Made by a program: the position numbers and the translations under genes. A stretch of 64,000 nucleotides of DNA from an uncultured Acetobacteraceae bacterium (GTDB lineage: Bacteria; Pseudomonadota; Alphaproteobacteria; Acetobacterales; Acetobacteraceae): NCBI GenBank assembly GCA_903895595.1, contig CAITUP010000138.1:27912-91911 (forward strand). Direction: 5' to 3'. Below are positions 8,073 through 16,699 of the stretch, piece by piece (position 1 is the first letter of the stretch; each line of letters begins with the position of its first letter). The notes under the pieces are model-generated. The model was not told the DNA's origin. It did no database searches and saw only the letters and a program-made list of their open reading frames with translations.

Positions 8073-9421
8073 GCCGCTTTCTCCATCACGATTTCCGGTT
8101 TCACCCATTCGCGCGGGATCAGCACCGACTTCACCGCCAGAATTTGACGCGCGCCGAAATTGATGCCGCCGCCGGCGCCGGTCGGACCTTGCATATGCAG
8201 ACTGCGGACTTCCGCGCCCACCGCCTCGGCGGCTTTCCTGTCGGGCGTGCGGGCGGCGATGCGCAGGCGGACTTCGTAGGGTTCCGGCGCCAGGGCCGCG
8301 TCGTTCGCGTGCAGGGAGTTCATACCGATCAGGTCGATGCGCATTTCCTCGTATGTCAGGCCGCGGCGGCGCAACCGTTCCTTCACCACCTCGATCCCCA
8401 GCTTGGCGCGAGCCACGGCGTTGACGCCCGCGAAACCCATTTCGCCGGATCCCATGTAGCCGTCGAAATACCCCACCACGACCTTATACGTCGCCGTCCG
8501 AGGCTTTCCGCGCGCGCCATGCAGCGCCACCCGGTCTTTCGCGAGTTGCTGGAACGACACCCCGGATGCATCCAGCACGCAGTCCGGCGTGATGTAGGCG
8601 GTCGGGTCGTGCATCTCGTACAGCAACTGCTCGGTGCACGTCGCGACATCCAGGCGCCCGCCGGACCCAGGGGTTTTGGATACTTCCGCGCGCCCGTCGG
8701 CCCAAACATCGGCCAGCGGGTAGCCAAGGCCGGCGAGGTCTTCCACTTCCTTCTTGCCGGGGTCGGCGAAGCACCCGCCCGTCAACTGCCCGGAACATTC
8801 CAGCAAATGCCCGACCAGGGTCCCATTCGCGAGCTTTGCGTAATCGTCGTACGACCACCCGAACGCATGCAGCATCGGGCCGAGGAACAGCGCCGGGTCG
8901 GCCACACGTCCGGTGATCACCAGATCGGCCCCTGTCGCGAACCCTTGCGCCACCACGTCGGCGCCCAGATACGCGTTCGCCGACGCCATCTTCGGCAACA
9001 GCGATTCCAGCGGCGCCCCATCCTCCATCAGCGCCAACTCGGGGTGCGCGCGCATGATGTCCGTGACCTCATCCCCGCGCACCACGGCGCAGCTGTAGTC
9101 CGGGCAGCCCCAATCGGGGGCGTGTTTGCGCATGATGTTCGCGGCACCCATCGGGTTGGCCGCGCCCATGTTGGTGACGATCTTGATGCCGCGCTTCAAC
9201 GCGGGCGGCATGATCGCCTCCATCCTTTCCAGCAGGACGGGCGTGTAGCCTTTGGTGGGGTCCTTGGCCCGGTCCAGCGTTTCGCGGGCAATGGTGCGTT
9301 CGGCGAGGCACTCCATGGCGAGGTAGTCGAGTTCGCCTCGTTCGACGATCTCCACCCCCGGGGGAATGCGATCGTCGGCGAAGCCGGCCCCGCAGCCGAT
9401 CCTGATTTTGTCGCGCGCCAT
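8069..9421 (-). CDS. AtuA/DUF1446 family protein
   Basis: Acyclic-terpene-utilisation AtuA family (DUF1446), 450 residues, cytoplasmic. The N-terminus RIGCGAGFADDRIPPGVEI and the segments LDYLAMECLAERT and IVTNMGAANPMGA are characteristic. AtuA takes part in citronellol/geraniol degradation in pseudomonads, but none of the atuBCDEF genes is present here, so the substrate may differ. Ribosome site GGAGGT is 4 bases upstream. A matched pair of inverted repeats (9478-9534) lies in its promoter region. Confidence 0.85.
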   Translation of the reverse strand: MARDKIRIGCGAGFADDRIPPGVEIVERGELDYLAMECLAERTIARETLDRAKDPTKGYTPVLLERMEAIMPPALKRGIKIVTNMGAANPMGAANIMRKHAPDWGCPDYSCAVVRGDEVTDIMRAHPELALMEDGAPLESLLPKMASANAYLGADVVAQGFATGADLVITGRVADPALFLGPMLHAFGWSYDDYAKLANGTLVGHLLECSGQLTGGCFADPGKKEVEDLAGLGYPLADVWADGRAEVSKTPGSGGRLDVATCTEQLLYEMHDPTAYITPDCVLDASGVSFQQLAKDRVALHGARGKPRTATYKVVVGYFDGYMGSGEMGFAGVNAVARAKLGIEVVKERLRRRGLTYEEMRIDLIGMNSLHANDAALAPEPYEVRLRIAARTPDRKAAEAVGAEVRSLHMQGPTGAGGGINFGARQILAVKSVLIPREWVKPEIVMEKAA

Positions 9422-9730
9422 GGATACCTCCTATCGGGGCGGAGTTGGCCAGCGGCCGTGCCGGCCGCACCCCCGTGGTAAGAAAATGGCTGTTTTCCAG
9501 GATTTTAGGCCAACCACCACTTCAATTTTCTTACTATGATAGACGCCTTGGGCCGTGCTGGCCAACCCGCGGCAAGAAGCGCTGAAACGAACCCGGCGTC
9601 CGGACGGTCGCGTCGTCCGATGGTAGACGCGGGGCCGCCAATGCAGAGTAAAGCGACTTCCAGCTGACGGGACAGTCACCGAACTCCGCCGGGGCGTCAT
9701 TGCCCAGAAGGCGTCCCCGGAAAATGGCGG
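9422..9730. other. intergenic region upstream of the AtuA gene
   Basis: About 309 bases with no supported gene. It holds the likely promoter of the minus-strand AtuA operon and the inverted repeat pair at 9478-9534. The right half, 9540-9730, shows nothing I can interpret. Confidence 0.5.
9478..9534. promoter_or_regulatory. paired inverted repeat upstream of AtuA, possible operator
   Basis: GTAAGAAAAT (9478-9487) and its exact reverse complement ATTTTCTTAC (9525-9534) flank 37 bases. They lie 57-113 bp upstream of the AtuA start. The AT-rich arms stand out from the GC-rich surroundings. The arrangement suggests two half-operators or a looped repressor site. It is not near a recognised regulator gene. 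Confidence 0.4.
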
Positions 9731-9919
9731 TTAATCGGCGGCGACCGAACCGCGCCCCACCGTCTCATTCCAGAAGCGCGAGGCCGACGCGTCCTCGACC
9801 CGCTGCCAGAGCGCGGCGTGCAGGTCCGGCGATACACCGTCGCTGTGCATAACCATCGCGATCAACGGATCGGCCAGCAATCCGGCCATCGTCAGTCCAC
9901 AGTCGGCGTTCGAGCACAT
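9731..9919 (-). CDS. small hypothetical protein, 62 aa
   Basis: Small acidic soluble protein starting at MCSNADCG, with AAAGGAA about 8 bases upstream. The central segment ADPLIAMVMHSDGVSPDLHAAL looks like a short helical domain; I believe similar small proteins occur in Acetobacteraceae, but I cannot name a family. A start at the internal Met of MAGLLADP is also possible. Function unknown. Confidence 0.5.
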   Translation of the reverse strand: MCSNADCGLTMAGLLADPLIAMVMHSDGVSPDLHAALWQRVEDASASRFWNETVGRGSVAAD

Positions 9920-10060
9920 CGCGGCGTTCCTTTCAGTCCATCGCAGCGGGATGTTCCGCTGCCGATGAACCGGAGGTTGGCGCTTGATTGTGTCGGAAAC
10001 GTGCCCTGTGTTTGTCGAATTTGGGTCTTTTGCGACGAAACCCAACCGGCGTTATGGGCG

Positions 10061-10552
10061 TTAGCCGGCGGCGACCTTGTGATAGCCACGCGCGTAGTAG
10101 ATCAGCCCTTCATGATACGGGCCGGTGCGCACGCCTTCGACCGAACAGAAGAACACGTCGTGGGTGCCGGATTCGACGATTTGCGTGATGCGGCAATCGA
10201 AGGCGGCCACGGCCTCATCCAGCACCGGCGCACCGGTTTCCATGACGTGCCACGTGTGTTCCTGGAAGCGCTCGGCATCGCTGTGCTTGGTCATGCCCGC
10301 GAAGATCCCCGACAGCGCTTCCTGCGCGGGCGTCAGCGTATTCACGCATAAAACCTGATTCTTCATGAACGCCGGATACGAATCGTTGTTGCGGTTGGCG
10401 CACACCAGCAGCGTGGGCGGCATGTCGGTGACGCTGGTGACGGCGGAGGCGGTGAACCCGGCCTTGCCCCCCGGTCCATCGGTGGTGATGACGTTCACAG
10501 CCGCGCCCAACCGGGCCATGGCATCGCGATAGGCTTGCTTTTCGACGGGCAC
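10061..10552 (-). CDS. flavin reductase, RutF-like
   Basis: Flavin reductase domain of 163 residues that supplies reduced FMN/FAD to a partner monooxygenase using NAD(P)H. The N-terminus (AMARLGAAVNVITTDGPGG), the core FTASAVTSVTDMPPTLLVC and the GTHDVFFCSVEGV segment closely match RutF of the pyrimidine-degradation pathway. The GTG at 10552 is chosen because GGAG is 7 bases before it; the upstream extension lacks homology. No rutA-type oxygenase is nearby, so its partner is elsewhere. It is divergent from the AtzG-like/amidase pair. Confidence 0.85.
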   Translation of the reverse strand: MPVEKQAYRDAMARLGAAVNVITTDGPGGKAGFTASAVTSVTDMPPTLLVCANRNNDSYPAFMKNQVLCVNTLTPAQEALSGIFAGMTKHSDAERFQEHTWHVMETGAPVLDEAVAAFDCRITQIVESGTHDVFFCSVEGVRTGPYHEGLIYYARGYHKVAAG

Positions 10553-10676
10553 CGTACTTCTCCATCCCACTGCGGATACCAAGGAGTATGGCGCGGGCGG
10601 AATCATTTGACCAGCATCTGGCGGACGCCCAAATTCCTGCCATACTGCACCGCACAATCAGGAGAGAGAGGCCGCC

Positions 10677-10880
10677 ATGGACGATTTCCCTCAAGCGACA
10701 GAAGCGGCGATCGCCCGCTGGTTCGGTGTCGCGCCGCCCAACGATCCCGGCCGCCGCATGGCCGCCGATCTGGTGCACACCATCGCCGCGTTCGAGAAAC
10801 TCCGCGGCACCATGGTCTTCGAGGACGAACCGTCCAGCTTCGAATCCGCCCTGCAAGCGACGAAGGAGACCGCGCCATGA
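10677..10880 (+). CDS. AtzG-like (DUF4089) small amidase partner
   Basis: A 67-residue helical protein matching the DUF4089/AtzG-like pattern: an N-terminal ARWFGVAPPNDPGRRM segment, a long helix around HTIAAFEKLRG, and an acidic tail. Known AtzG forms a tight transamidosome-like complex with the amidase AtzE, and its relatives sit directly before amidases. Here the amidase follows with an ATGA overlap. It has no catalytic role of its own. Ribosome site GAGAGAG lies just upstream. Confidence 0.75.
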   Translation: MDDFPQATEAAIARWFGVAPPNDPGRRMAADLVHTIAAFEKLRGTMVFEDEPSSFESALQATKETAP

Positions 10881-12295
10881 CCGCCCTGGCCAATCTTTCG
10901 CTGACCGACGCCGCCGAGGCGGTGCGCACCGGACAAGCCACATCGCGCGAATTGCTCGATGCCTGTTGGGCCAACCTGGAAAAAGCCAACCCAACGCTGA
11001 ACGCCACGATCTGGCTGGATCGCGAGGGCGCCGAGGCCGCCGCCAAAGCCGCCGACCAGGCCGTCGCGGACAAAAAACCGCTCGGCAAACTGCATGGCGT
11101 GCCGATGGCGCATAAGGATATGTATTATCAGGCGGGCAAGCTCAGCACCGCCGGATCGGCGCTCCGCCGCGACTGGCGCCCCACCATCACCTGCACCGCC
11201 GTATCCCGCATGGCAAATGAGGGCGCCTACGTCTTCGGCGGCCTGAACATGGCCGAGTTCGCGCAGAATCCCACCGGTCACAACAAAACCTATGGCGATT
11301 GCCACAATCCCTGGAACCCGCCGCGCATCACGGGGGGGTCTTCCTCCGGCTCCGGTGCCGCCGTCGCGGCCCGCATGACCTACGCAGCCCTGGGATCCGA
11401 TACCGGCGGGTCGATCCGCCTGCCGGCCGCGGCCTGCGGCGTCACCGGCATAAAACCGACGCAAACCCGCGTGTCCCGCTACGGCGCCATGCCGCTGTCC
11501 TTCACCCACGACAACGTCGGCCCCCTCGCCCGTACCGCTCGCGATTGCGCCCGCATCATGAGCGTCATCGCCGGCCACGACCCGATGGACCCCACCAGCG
11601 CCCACGAACCCGTCCCAGACTACGAAGCCGCCCTGACCGGCGATCTGCGCGGCCTGCGGATCGGGGTGCCCACCACGTTCTTTCTGGACAACGCCGACGC
11701 CCCCGTCCTCGCCGCCATGGACGAAGCCCTGGCCGTCCTCGCGGCAAGAGGCGCCACCGTCACCCGCATGACCCTGCCCCTCATGGATGCCGTCGCGGCC
11801 TATGGCGGCATCGTCTCCCGCGTGGAGGCCGCCACCATCCACGCCCAATGGATGCGCGACGACCCGCAGGCCTACGGCCAGCACATTTCCTCTCGCATGT
11901 ACCCCGGCTACGCGATCCCCGCGCCCTACTACGTCGAATCCCTCAGCCGCCGAGGCCCCATCCTGCGCGCCTTCGCCGCGGAAGTGTTCTCCCGGGTGGA
12001 CGTCCTGGTCACGCCCACCATTCCCACCTGCATCCCCACCCTGGCCGAAACCGATATCGACCACGGCCCGCCCGGCACCGAATACAAATTCCTCGCGGTG
12101 TCCATCAACACACGCCCGTTCAATTACCTCGGCCTGCCCGCCGTCAGCGTGAACTGCGGCCTCGACCCGAACGGATGCCCCATCGGCCTGCAAATCGCCG
12201 GCCGCCCCTTCGCAGAAGCCCGCATCCTGGCGGCTGCCGACGCGTATCAACGCGACACCGATTGGCACATCCGCCGGCCACCGGTGCTGGGGTGA
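10877..12295 (+). CDS. amidase (amidase-signature family, AtzE/GatA-like)
   Basis: Amidase-signature hydrolase of 472 residues that cleaves a C-N amide bond. The Ser-cisSer-Lys triad is readable: Lys80 in AHKD, Ser155 in GGSSSGSG and Ser179 in GSDTGGSIR. Length is normal. Translational overlap with the AtzG-like gene argues for a two-subunit enzyme of the AtzE type (carboxybiuret or similar small amide) rather than a GatCAB subunit, since gatB and gatC are absent. An asparaginase lies downstream, consistent with amide-nitrogen scavenging. The exact substrate is unknown. Confidence 0.85.
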   Translation: MTALANLSLTDAAEAVRTGQATSRELLDACWANLEKANPTLNATIWLDREGAEAAAKAADQAVADKKPLGKLHGVPMAHKDMYYQAGKLSTAGSALRRDWRPTITCTAVSRMANEGAYVFGGLNMAEFAQNPTGHNKTYGDCHNPWNPPRITGGSSSGSGAAVAARMTYAALGSDTGGSIRLPAAACGVTGIKPTQTRVSRYGAMPLSFTHDNVGPLARTARDCARIMSVIAGHDPMDPTSAHEPVPDYEAALTGDLRGLRIGVPTTFFLDNADAPVLAAMDEALAVLAARGATVTRMTLPLMDAVAAYGGIVSRVEAATIHAQWMRDDPQAYGQHISSRMYPGYAIPAPYYVESLSRRGPILRAFAAEVFSRVDVLVTPTIPTCIPTLAETDIDHGPPGTEYKFLAVSINTRPFNYLGLPAVSVNCGLDPNGCPIGLQIAGRPFAEARILAAADAYQRDTDWHIRRPPVLG

Positions 12296-12303
12296 AGCAA
12301 GAG

Positions 12304-12528
12304 CGGGGCTTTGCCCCGGACCCCACCAGGAGGGCTTTGCCCTCCTGGACCTCCCACCAAAGGGCGACGCCCTTTGGAATCCGTCAGTTTGGTTTGTGTT
12401 GGGATGGGGGGCCTACACGGATGTTGCAACCGCCTCGGATGGCCCCCCATCCCAACACAAACCCAATTCAATGGTTCCAAGGAGCATCGCTCCTTGGTGG
12501 GGGCTCCAAGGGGGCAAAGCCCCCTTGG
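12304..12528. repeat. array of six intergenic hairpins
   Basis: Five short perfect stems with 3-base loops: 12304-12318, 12326-12348, 12357-12377, 12477-12497 and 12506-12528. A sixth, long inverted repeat has 23-base arms at 12391-12413 and 12441-12463. Most short stems share the form CCA...GGC, 3-base loop, GCC...TGG. The block fills the gap between amidase and asparaginase. It looks like a mosaic of a dispersed palindromic repeat family and may also terminate transcription. Confidence 0.75.
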
Positions 12529-12581
12529 CGGAGCGCGAGGCAGGGCCTCGCCCTTACTTCACACCAACCCGGAGACGACGC

Positions 12582-13580
12582 ATGAGCAAACCGAAGGTCG
12601 CATTCATCGGCACAGGCGGCACGATCGCCTCGCTCGGCCGTGGCCCGTTGGACATTCAGGATTACGGCGCGGCGGGCAATGTGATGCATGCCGACGCGAT
12701 TCTGGCGCATTGGCCGGATGTGGCCTCGGTGGCCGATGTGTTCGCGGTGCGGTACCGCAATATCCCCAGCACGGCGATCGGGTTCGCGGACTGGAAGGCG
12801 TTGGCGGCCTTGTGCGCGCAAGTGGAAGCCGAGACGCCCGATCTGGCGGGCATCGTGATCGGGCATGGCACGGCGACGTTGGAGGAAACGGCGTATTTCC
12901 TCGATCTGACGGTCAAGGTGAAGGTACCCGTGGTCGTGGTCGGGGCGCAGCGGCCGTCCAGCGCGTTGTCGTCGGATGCCGGGCTGAATTTGGTGAACGC
13001 GGTGCGTGTGGCAGCTAGCCCCGAGGCGCGCGGCCTGGGCGTGCTGGTATTACTGAACGATGAAATTCACGCGGCGCGGGAGGTGACGAAGACCGCGACC
13101 TCCCGCTTGCAAACGTTCCGCTCCCCCGATTTCGGCGTTCTGGGACATGCCGATGGGGACGCGATTGCGTTCTATCGCCGCCCGATCCGCCGTTGCGCGC
13201 CGGATACCGAGTTCGATGTGGCCAACCTTGAAGCTTTCCCCCGCGTGGACATCGCCTACGCCTACGCAGGCTGCGACGGCACCGCCGTTCGCGCGTTTGT
13301 GGCCGCTGGGGCACGGGGCATCGTATCCGCCGGTTTCGCGCCCGGTTTTACGTCGCCGGATGAAGCGGATGCGCTGAAGGAAGCCGTGTCGAAGGGCGTC
13401 GTGGTGGTTCAGAGCACGCGGGCCGGCTCCGGCCGGGTGTTTCGCGGCACGAAACTGCGGGAGAGCGGCTTCCTGGTCGCCGACAACCTTAACCCGCAGA
13501 AGGCCCGTATTCTTCTGGCCCTCGCGCTGACCCGCACCGCCGATCCGGACGCGATCATGACCATGTTCCAGACGTATTGA
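12582..13580 (+). CDS. asparaginase family protein
   Basis: Asparaginase/glutaminase-type amidohydrolase of 332 residues. The first motif TGGTIAS (catalytic Thr14) and the VTKT lysine are present. The second motif, normally HGTDT, reads HGTAT: Thr97 is kept but the substrate-binding Asp is Ala98. That change should weaken L-Asn binding, so it may act on a different amide or be impaired. No signal peptide is seen, so it is cytoplasmic. GGAG is 7 bases before the ATG. It lies downstream of the amidase across the hairpin block. Confidence 0.85.
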   Translation: MSKPKVAFIGTGGTIASLGRGPLDIQDYGAAGNVMHADAILAHWPDVASVADVFAVRYRNIPSTAIGFADWKALAALCAQVEAETPDLAGIVIGHGTATLEETAYFLDLTVKVKVPVVVVGAQRPSSALSSDAGLNLVNAVRVAASPEARGLGVLVLLNDEIHAAREVTKTATSRLQTFRSPDFGVLGHADGDAIAFYRRPIRRCAPDTEFDVANLEAFPRVDIAYAYAGCDGTAVRAFVAAGARGIVSAGFAPGFTSPDEADALKEAVSKGVVVVQSTRAGSGRVFRGTKLRESGFLVADNLNPQKARILLALALTRTADPDAIMTMFQTY

Positions 13581-13641
13581 GAATGGGGACCTGTATCGCT
13601 TCATTGAAGACATATGGGACGATGGGCTAAGAGGCCGGCGT

Positions 13642-14322
13642 ATGCGCCATCCCCTTATTCTCATCGCCGCCCTGCTCTGCGCCGCCTCTGCTGCCGACGC
13701 GCAGGTGACGGTGGACCTGCACGCGCTGGATCGCTTGCCTTCGGCCGATCAGGCCCCTGCCCCCGCGCCAAGGCCACGTGCCGAACGACGACCGATCGCC
13801 ACGGCGCCCCGGACAACTGCACCTGTGAAGGGGCCAGCAACCGCGGCACTTCCGCCCGCTCCAGCGGTGTCGGAGGCAGCGCCGCCTCCCGTAGGTTCCC
13901 CGCCTCCACCGACCCCGGCGCCCGCCGCTCCGGTTGCAGCGCCGGCCGCCGCGCCGCCGCCACCTCCGCCTCCGGCCGTAGCCACCAAGCAACCGGCAGC
14001 GGCCAGCATTCGCATCCTGTTCGCCCGCGACCAATCGGAGCTGAATCCGGCCGGGATCGACGCTGTCAAAGGTCTGATCAAAACCGCGTCGGCCGGCGAT
14101 GCCGCCGGCTTCACCGTGTCCGCCTATGCCGACGGGGTGGCGGACGATCCTTCCAGCGGCCGGCGCCTGTCCCTGGCTCGTGCACGGGCCGCGCGCGCAG
14201 CATTGATCGATAACGGCATCCCTTCCAGCCAGATCACCGTCCGCGCTTTGGGAGGACGGGTCGGCGAAGGCCCGCCCGACCGAGTCGATATCGTCGCCGG
14301 CAACGCCACGGGAACCCCATGA
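13642..14322 (+). CDS. secreted proline-rich OmpA-family protein
   Basis: Envelope protein of 226 residues. The signal peptide is about residues 1-20 (ADA|Q); there is no lipobox at the cleavage site. Residues 40-115 form a Pro/Ala-rich spacer with a run of prolines. An OmpA-like domain follows (about 117-220; SIRILFARDQSELNPAG, RRLSLARARAARAALI), though the usual NRRVEI end is degenerate (DRVDIVAG). It probably binds peptidoglycan in the periplasm. It is the first gene of a tight operon and overlaps the MotA-like gene by 4 bases. Confidence 0.8.
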   Translation: MRHPLILIAALLCAASAADAQVTVDLHALDRLPSADQAPAPAPRPRAERRPIATAPRTTAPVKGPATAALPPAPAVSEAAPPPVGSPPPPTPAPAAPVAAPAAAPPPPPPPAVATKQPAAASIRILFARDQSELNPAGIDAVKGLIKTASAGDAAGFTVSAYADGVADDPSSGRRLSLARARAARAALIDNGIPSSQITVRALGGRVGEGPPDRVDIVAGNATGTP

Positions 14323-15461
14323 CACGCCCCACGGTATATCTGTTTCGCATGGCGGTATTCCTGGCCGCCGTATGCGCGCTGGGCGCCTTCCTGTTCCCGA
14401 TCCTTTGGCCGATCTTCGACAACAACCCTGGCCTGAACGGCCTGATCCTGGGGGTGCTGCTTTTCGGGGTCGCTTGGAACCTGCTGCAGGTCTTCCGCCT
14501 GACGACCGAGGTCGCGTGGCTGTCCACCTACCAGAACGCCCGCGACCGTCTGGTCACCGTCACATCACCCCGTCTGCTCGCACCGATGGCGCATATGCTC
14601 GCCGGCCGTGAAGGCAATGGCGGCCAGCGCCGCATGACGCTGTCCCCCACCTCCATGCGCAGCCTGCTGGACGGCATCTCGTCGCGGCTGGACGAAGGTC
14701 GCGAACTCTCCCGCTACATGACCGGCCTGCTGATTTTCCTCGGCCTGCTCGGCACCTTCTGGGGCCTGCTGAAAACCATCGGCGCCGTGTCCGACGTCAT
14801 CGGCAGCATGAGCGCCGGGGCCGGCGACATGAACCTGCTGTTCGCGCAGCTGAAAACCAGCCTCGTCCGCCCCCTGGCCGGTATGGGCACCGCGTTCTCC
14901 GCCAGCCTGTTCGGCCTGTCCGGCGCGCTGGTGCTGGGCTTTCTCGATCTGACCGCCGGCCAAGCGCAAAACCGGTTTTTCAATGAGCTGGAGGAATGGC
15001 TCGCCGGCCTGACCCGGCTGGCCTCGGGCGCTTTGGCGGACGGTGAAGGCTCCGTCCCCGTCTACGTCCAGGCGCTGCTGGAACAGACCGCCGAGAACAT
15101 GGAAGGCCTGCAACGCGTCCTGACCCGTGGCGAGGATTCCCGAGCACGGGACCAGCAAGGCATTTTGGCGCTAACCGAGCGCTTGGGTTTGTTGACGGAG
15201 AGCATGCGCGCCAACCAACAGCTCATGATCCGCGTCGCCGAAACCCAAGCCGCGCTCGGCCCCGCCTTGCAGCGGCTGGCGGAGATTCAGGACGGCGACG
15301 AAATCGCCCGCGGCCATCTGCGCGCCATAGAGACCGCATTGAACCGCTTGCTGACCGAATCGCAGCAGGGTCGAACGGCGGTAACGGCGGAGCTGCGCGG
15401 CGATCTGCGCCTGCTGACGCGGACCGTGGCGGCGTTGGCCGAACCGCAGCGGCAGGCCTAA
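14319..15461 (+). CDS. MotA/TolQ/ExbB-like proton channel protein
   Basis: Inner-membrane protein of 380 residues with two N-terminal hydrophobic segments (about 8-30 and 38-60), a cytoplasmic loop, and two more (about 131-155, GLLIFLGLLGTFWGLLKTI, and 185-215, PLAGMGTAFSASLFGLSGAL). The latter carry the MotA/TolQ/ExbB consensus. Residues 230-380 are a cytoplasmic helical tail. The family uses ion flow to drive a partner anchored to peptidoglycan; the partner is the next gene, 3 bases away. No flagellar genes are near, so this is not the flagellar stator by context. Confidence 0.82.
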   Translation: MTRPTVYLFRMAVFLAAVCALGAFLFPILWPIFDNNPGLNGLILGVLLFGVAWNLLQVFRLTTEVAWLSTYQNARDRLVTVTSPRLLAPMAHMLAGREGNGGQRRMTLSPTSMRSLLDGISSRLDEGRELSRYMTGLLIFLGLLGTFWGLLKTIGAVSDVIGSMSAGAGDMNLLFAQLKTSLVRPLAGMGTAFSASLFGLSGALVLGFLDLTAGQAQNRFFNELEEWLAGLTRLASGALADGEGSVPVYVQALLEQTAENMEGLQRVLTRGEDSRARDQQGILALTERLGLLTESMRANQQLMIRVAETQAALGPALQRLAEIQDGDEIARGHLRAIETALNRLLTESQQGRTAVTAELRGDLRLLTRTVAALAEPQRQA

Positions 15462-15464
15462 CCG

Positions 15465-16691
15465 ATGGCCCGCCAGCGCCGCCATATCGCCAACGGCCTG
15501 GACGCTTGGCCCGGCTACGTGGACGCGCTGTCCACGCTGCTGATGGTCATCATCTTCGTGCTGCTGGTGTTCGTGCTCGCCCAGGCCTTCCTGACCGCGA
15601 CGCTCGCCGGCCGCACCGACAGCCTGGCCGAGGTGAATGCTCGGCTGGCACAACTGACGAACGCGTTTTCCCTGGAGCAGCAGGACAACGCCACGTTGCG
15701 GCAGTCGGTCGCCGGCCTGAACAAAGATCTCGCCAGCGCCGCCGCCACGCGGGATACGCTAACCGCGCAGATCGCGGCGCTGACCCGGACCGTCGGTGCA
15801 AACCGAGCGGAATTGGACGCCAAGGCGGCGGATATCGCGCGTTTGTCGGCCGAACTGGAAAAGATCGTCCGCGCGGACCGGGCCACGATCGAGACCAAGT
15901 TGGCGGAGATCGCAAAACTCGATCAGCAGGGCCGCGCCCTACAGGCACTGATCGCGGAACTCGAAAAAAAGGCCCAAACCGCCGCCGCCGCCTCCCTGAC
16001 CGAACAGGAAAAGCGCGCTGCCTTGCAGGCTCTGCTGACCGAGGAAAAGAACCTGCGCGACAGCGCCCGCGCCCAAATCGCCCTGTTGAACCAGCAGGTC
16101 GAAGAACTGCGGGCGCAGTTCGCCTCCGTCCAATCGGCGCTTGGCCTCGCGGAACAAAAGGTGCGGGATCGCGACCTGGAAATCACCAACCTCGGCGCTA
16201 AGCTGAACGCCGCGTTGGTAGAAAAAGTCGAAGAATTAAAAGCTTACCGCAGCGAGTTCTTCGGCAAGCTGAAAGTCCTGCTCGCGGGCCGGCCCGGCAT
16301 CCAGATCATCGGCGACCGCTTCGTGTTCCAGAGCGAGGTGCTGTTTCCCGTCGGCAAGTCCGATTTGACGCCGGCCGGTGTGGCGCAGATGACCACGCTC
16401 GCCATCACGATCAAGGACATCGCCGCGACCATTCCGCCGGATGTGCATTGGATCCTGCGGGTGGACGGTCACACCGACCCGCAGCCGCTGCGCGGTGGCA
16501 GCTTCATGTCCAACTGGGAATTGTCGGCGGCGCGTGCGATCTCGGTCGTGAAACTGCTGATCGTGTTCGGCGTGCCGCCGGAGCATCTAGCCGCGACTGG
16601 GTTCGGGGAACATCAGCCGTTCGGGCCCGGCGATACGGAGGATGCCTTCGCAAAAGACCGGCGGATCGAGCTGCGATTGACGGATCGGTAG
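15465..16691 (+). CDS. MotB-like OmpA protein with long coiled coil
   Basis: Protein of 408 residues. One transmembrane helix near residues 21-45 (YVDALSTLLMVIIFVLLVFV) contains the Asp that MotB/TolR/ExbD use for ion translocation. A roughly 200-residue Ala/Leu/Glu/Gln coiled coil (50-255) follows, then an OmpA peptidoglycan-binding domain (about 280-408; LRVDGHTDPQPL, NWELSAARAISVVKLL, DRRIELRLTDR). The coiled coil is much longer than in MotB and would reach far across the periplasm. Partner of the preceding MotA-like protein. Confidence 0.85.
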   Translation: MARQRRHIANGLDAWPGYVDALSTLLMVIIFVLLVFVLAQAFLTATLAGRTDSLAEVNARLAQLTNAFSLEQQDNATLRQSVAGLNKDLASAAATRDTLTAQIAALTRTVGANRAELDAKAADIARLSAELEKIVRADRATIETKLAEIAKLDQQGRALQALIAELEKKAQTAAAASLTEQEKRAALQALLTEEKNLRDSARAQIALLNQQVEELRAQFASVQSALGLAEQKVRDRDLEITNLGAKLNAALVEKVEELKAYRSEFFGKLKVLLAGRPGIQIIGDRFVFQSEVLFPVGKSDLTPAGVAQMTTLAITIKDIAATIPPDVHWILRVDGHTDPQPLRGGSFMSNWELSAARAISVVKLLIVFGVPPEHLAATGFGEHQPFGPGDTEDAFAKDRRIELRLTDR

Positions 16692-16699
16692 GCGGCGAG

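Noticed and set aside
12304..12528. CRISPR array
   Set aside because: The repeats are palindromes of differing sequence and spacing, with no constant direct repeat or unique spacers and no cas genes.
13642..16691. Classical Zorya defence system
   Set aside because: MotA/MotB-like proteins are present, but no ZorC, ZorD helicase or ZorE nuclease is found, and the MotA-like tail is shorter than in ZorA. Only the general motor idea is kept.
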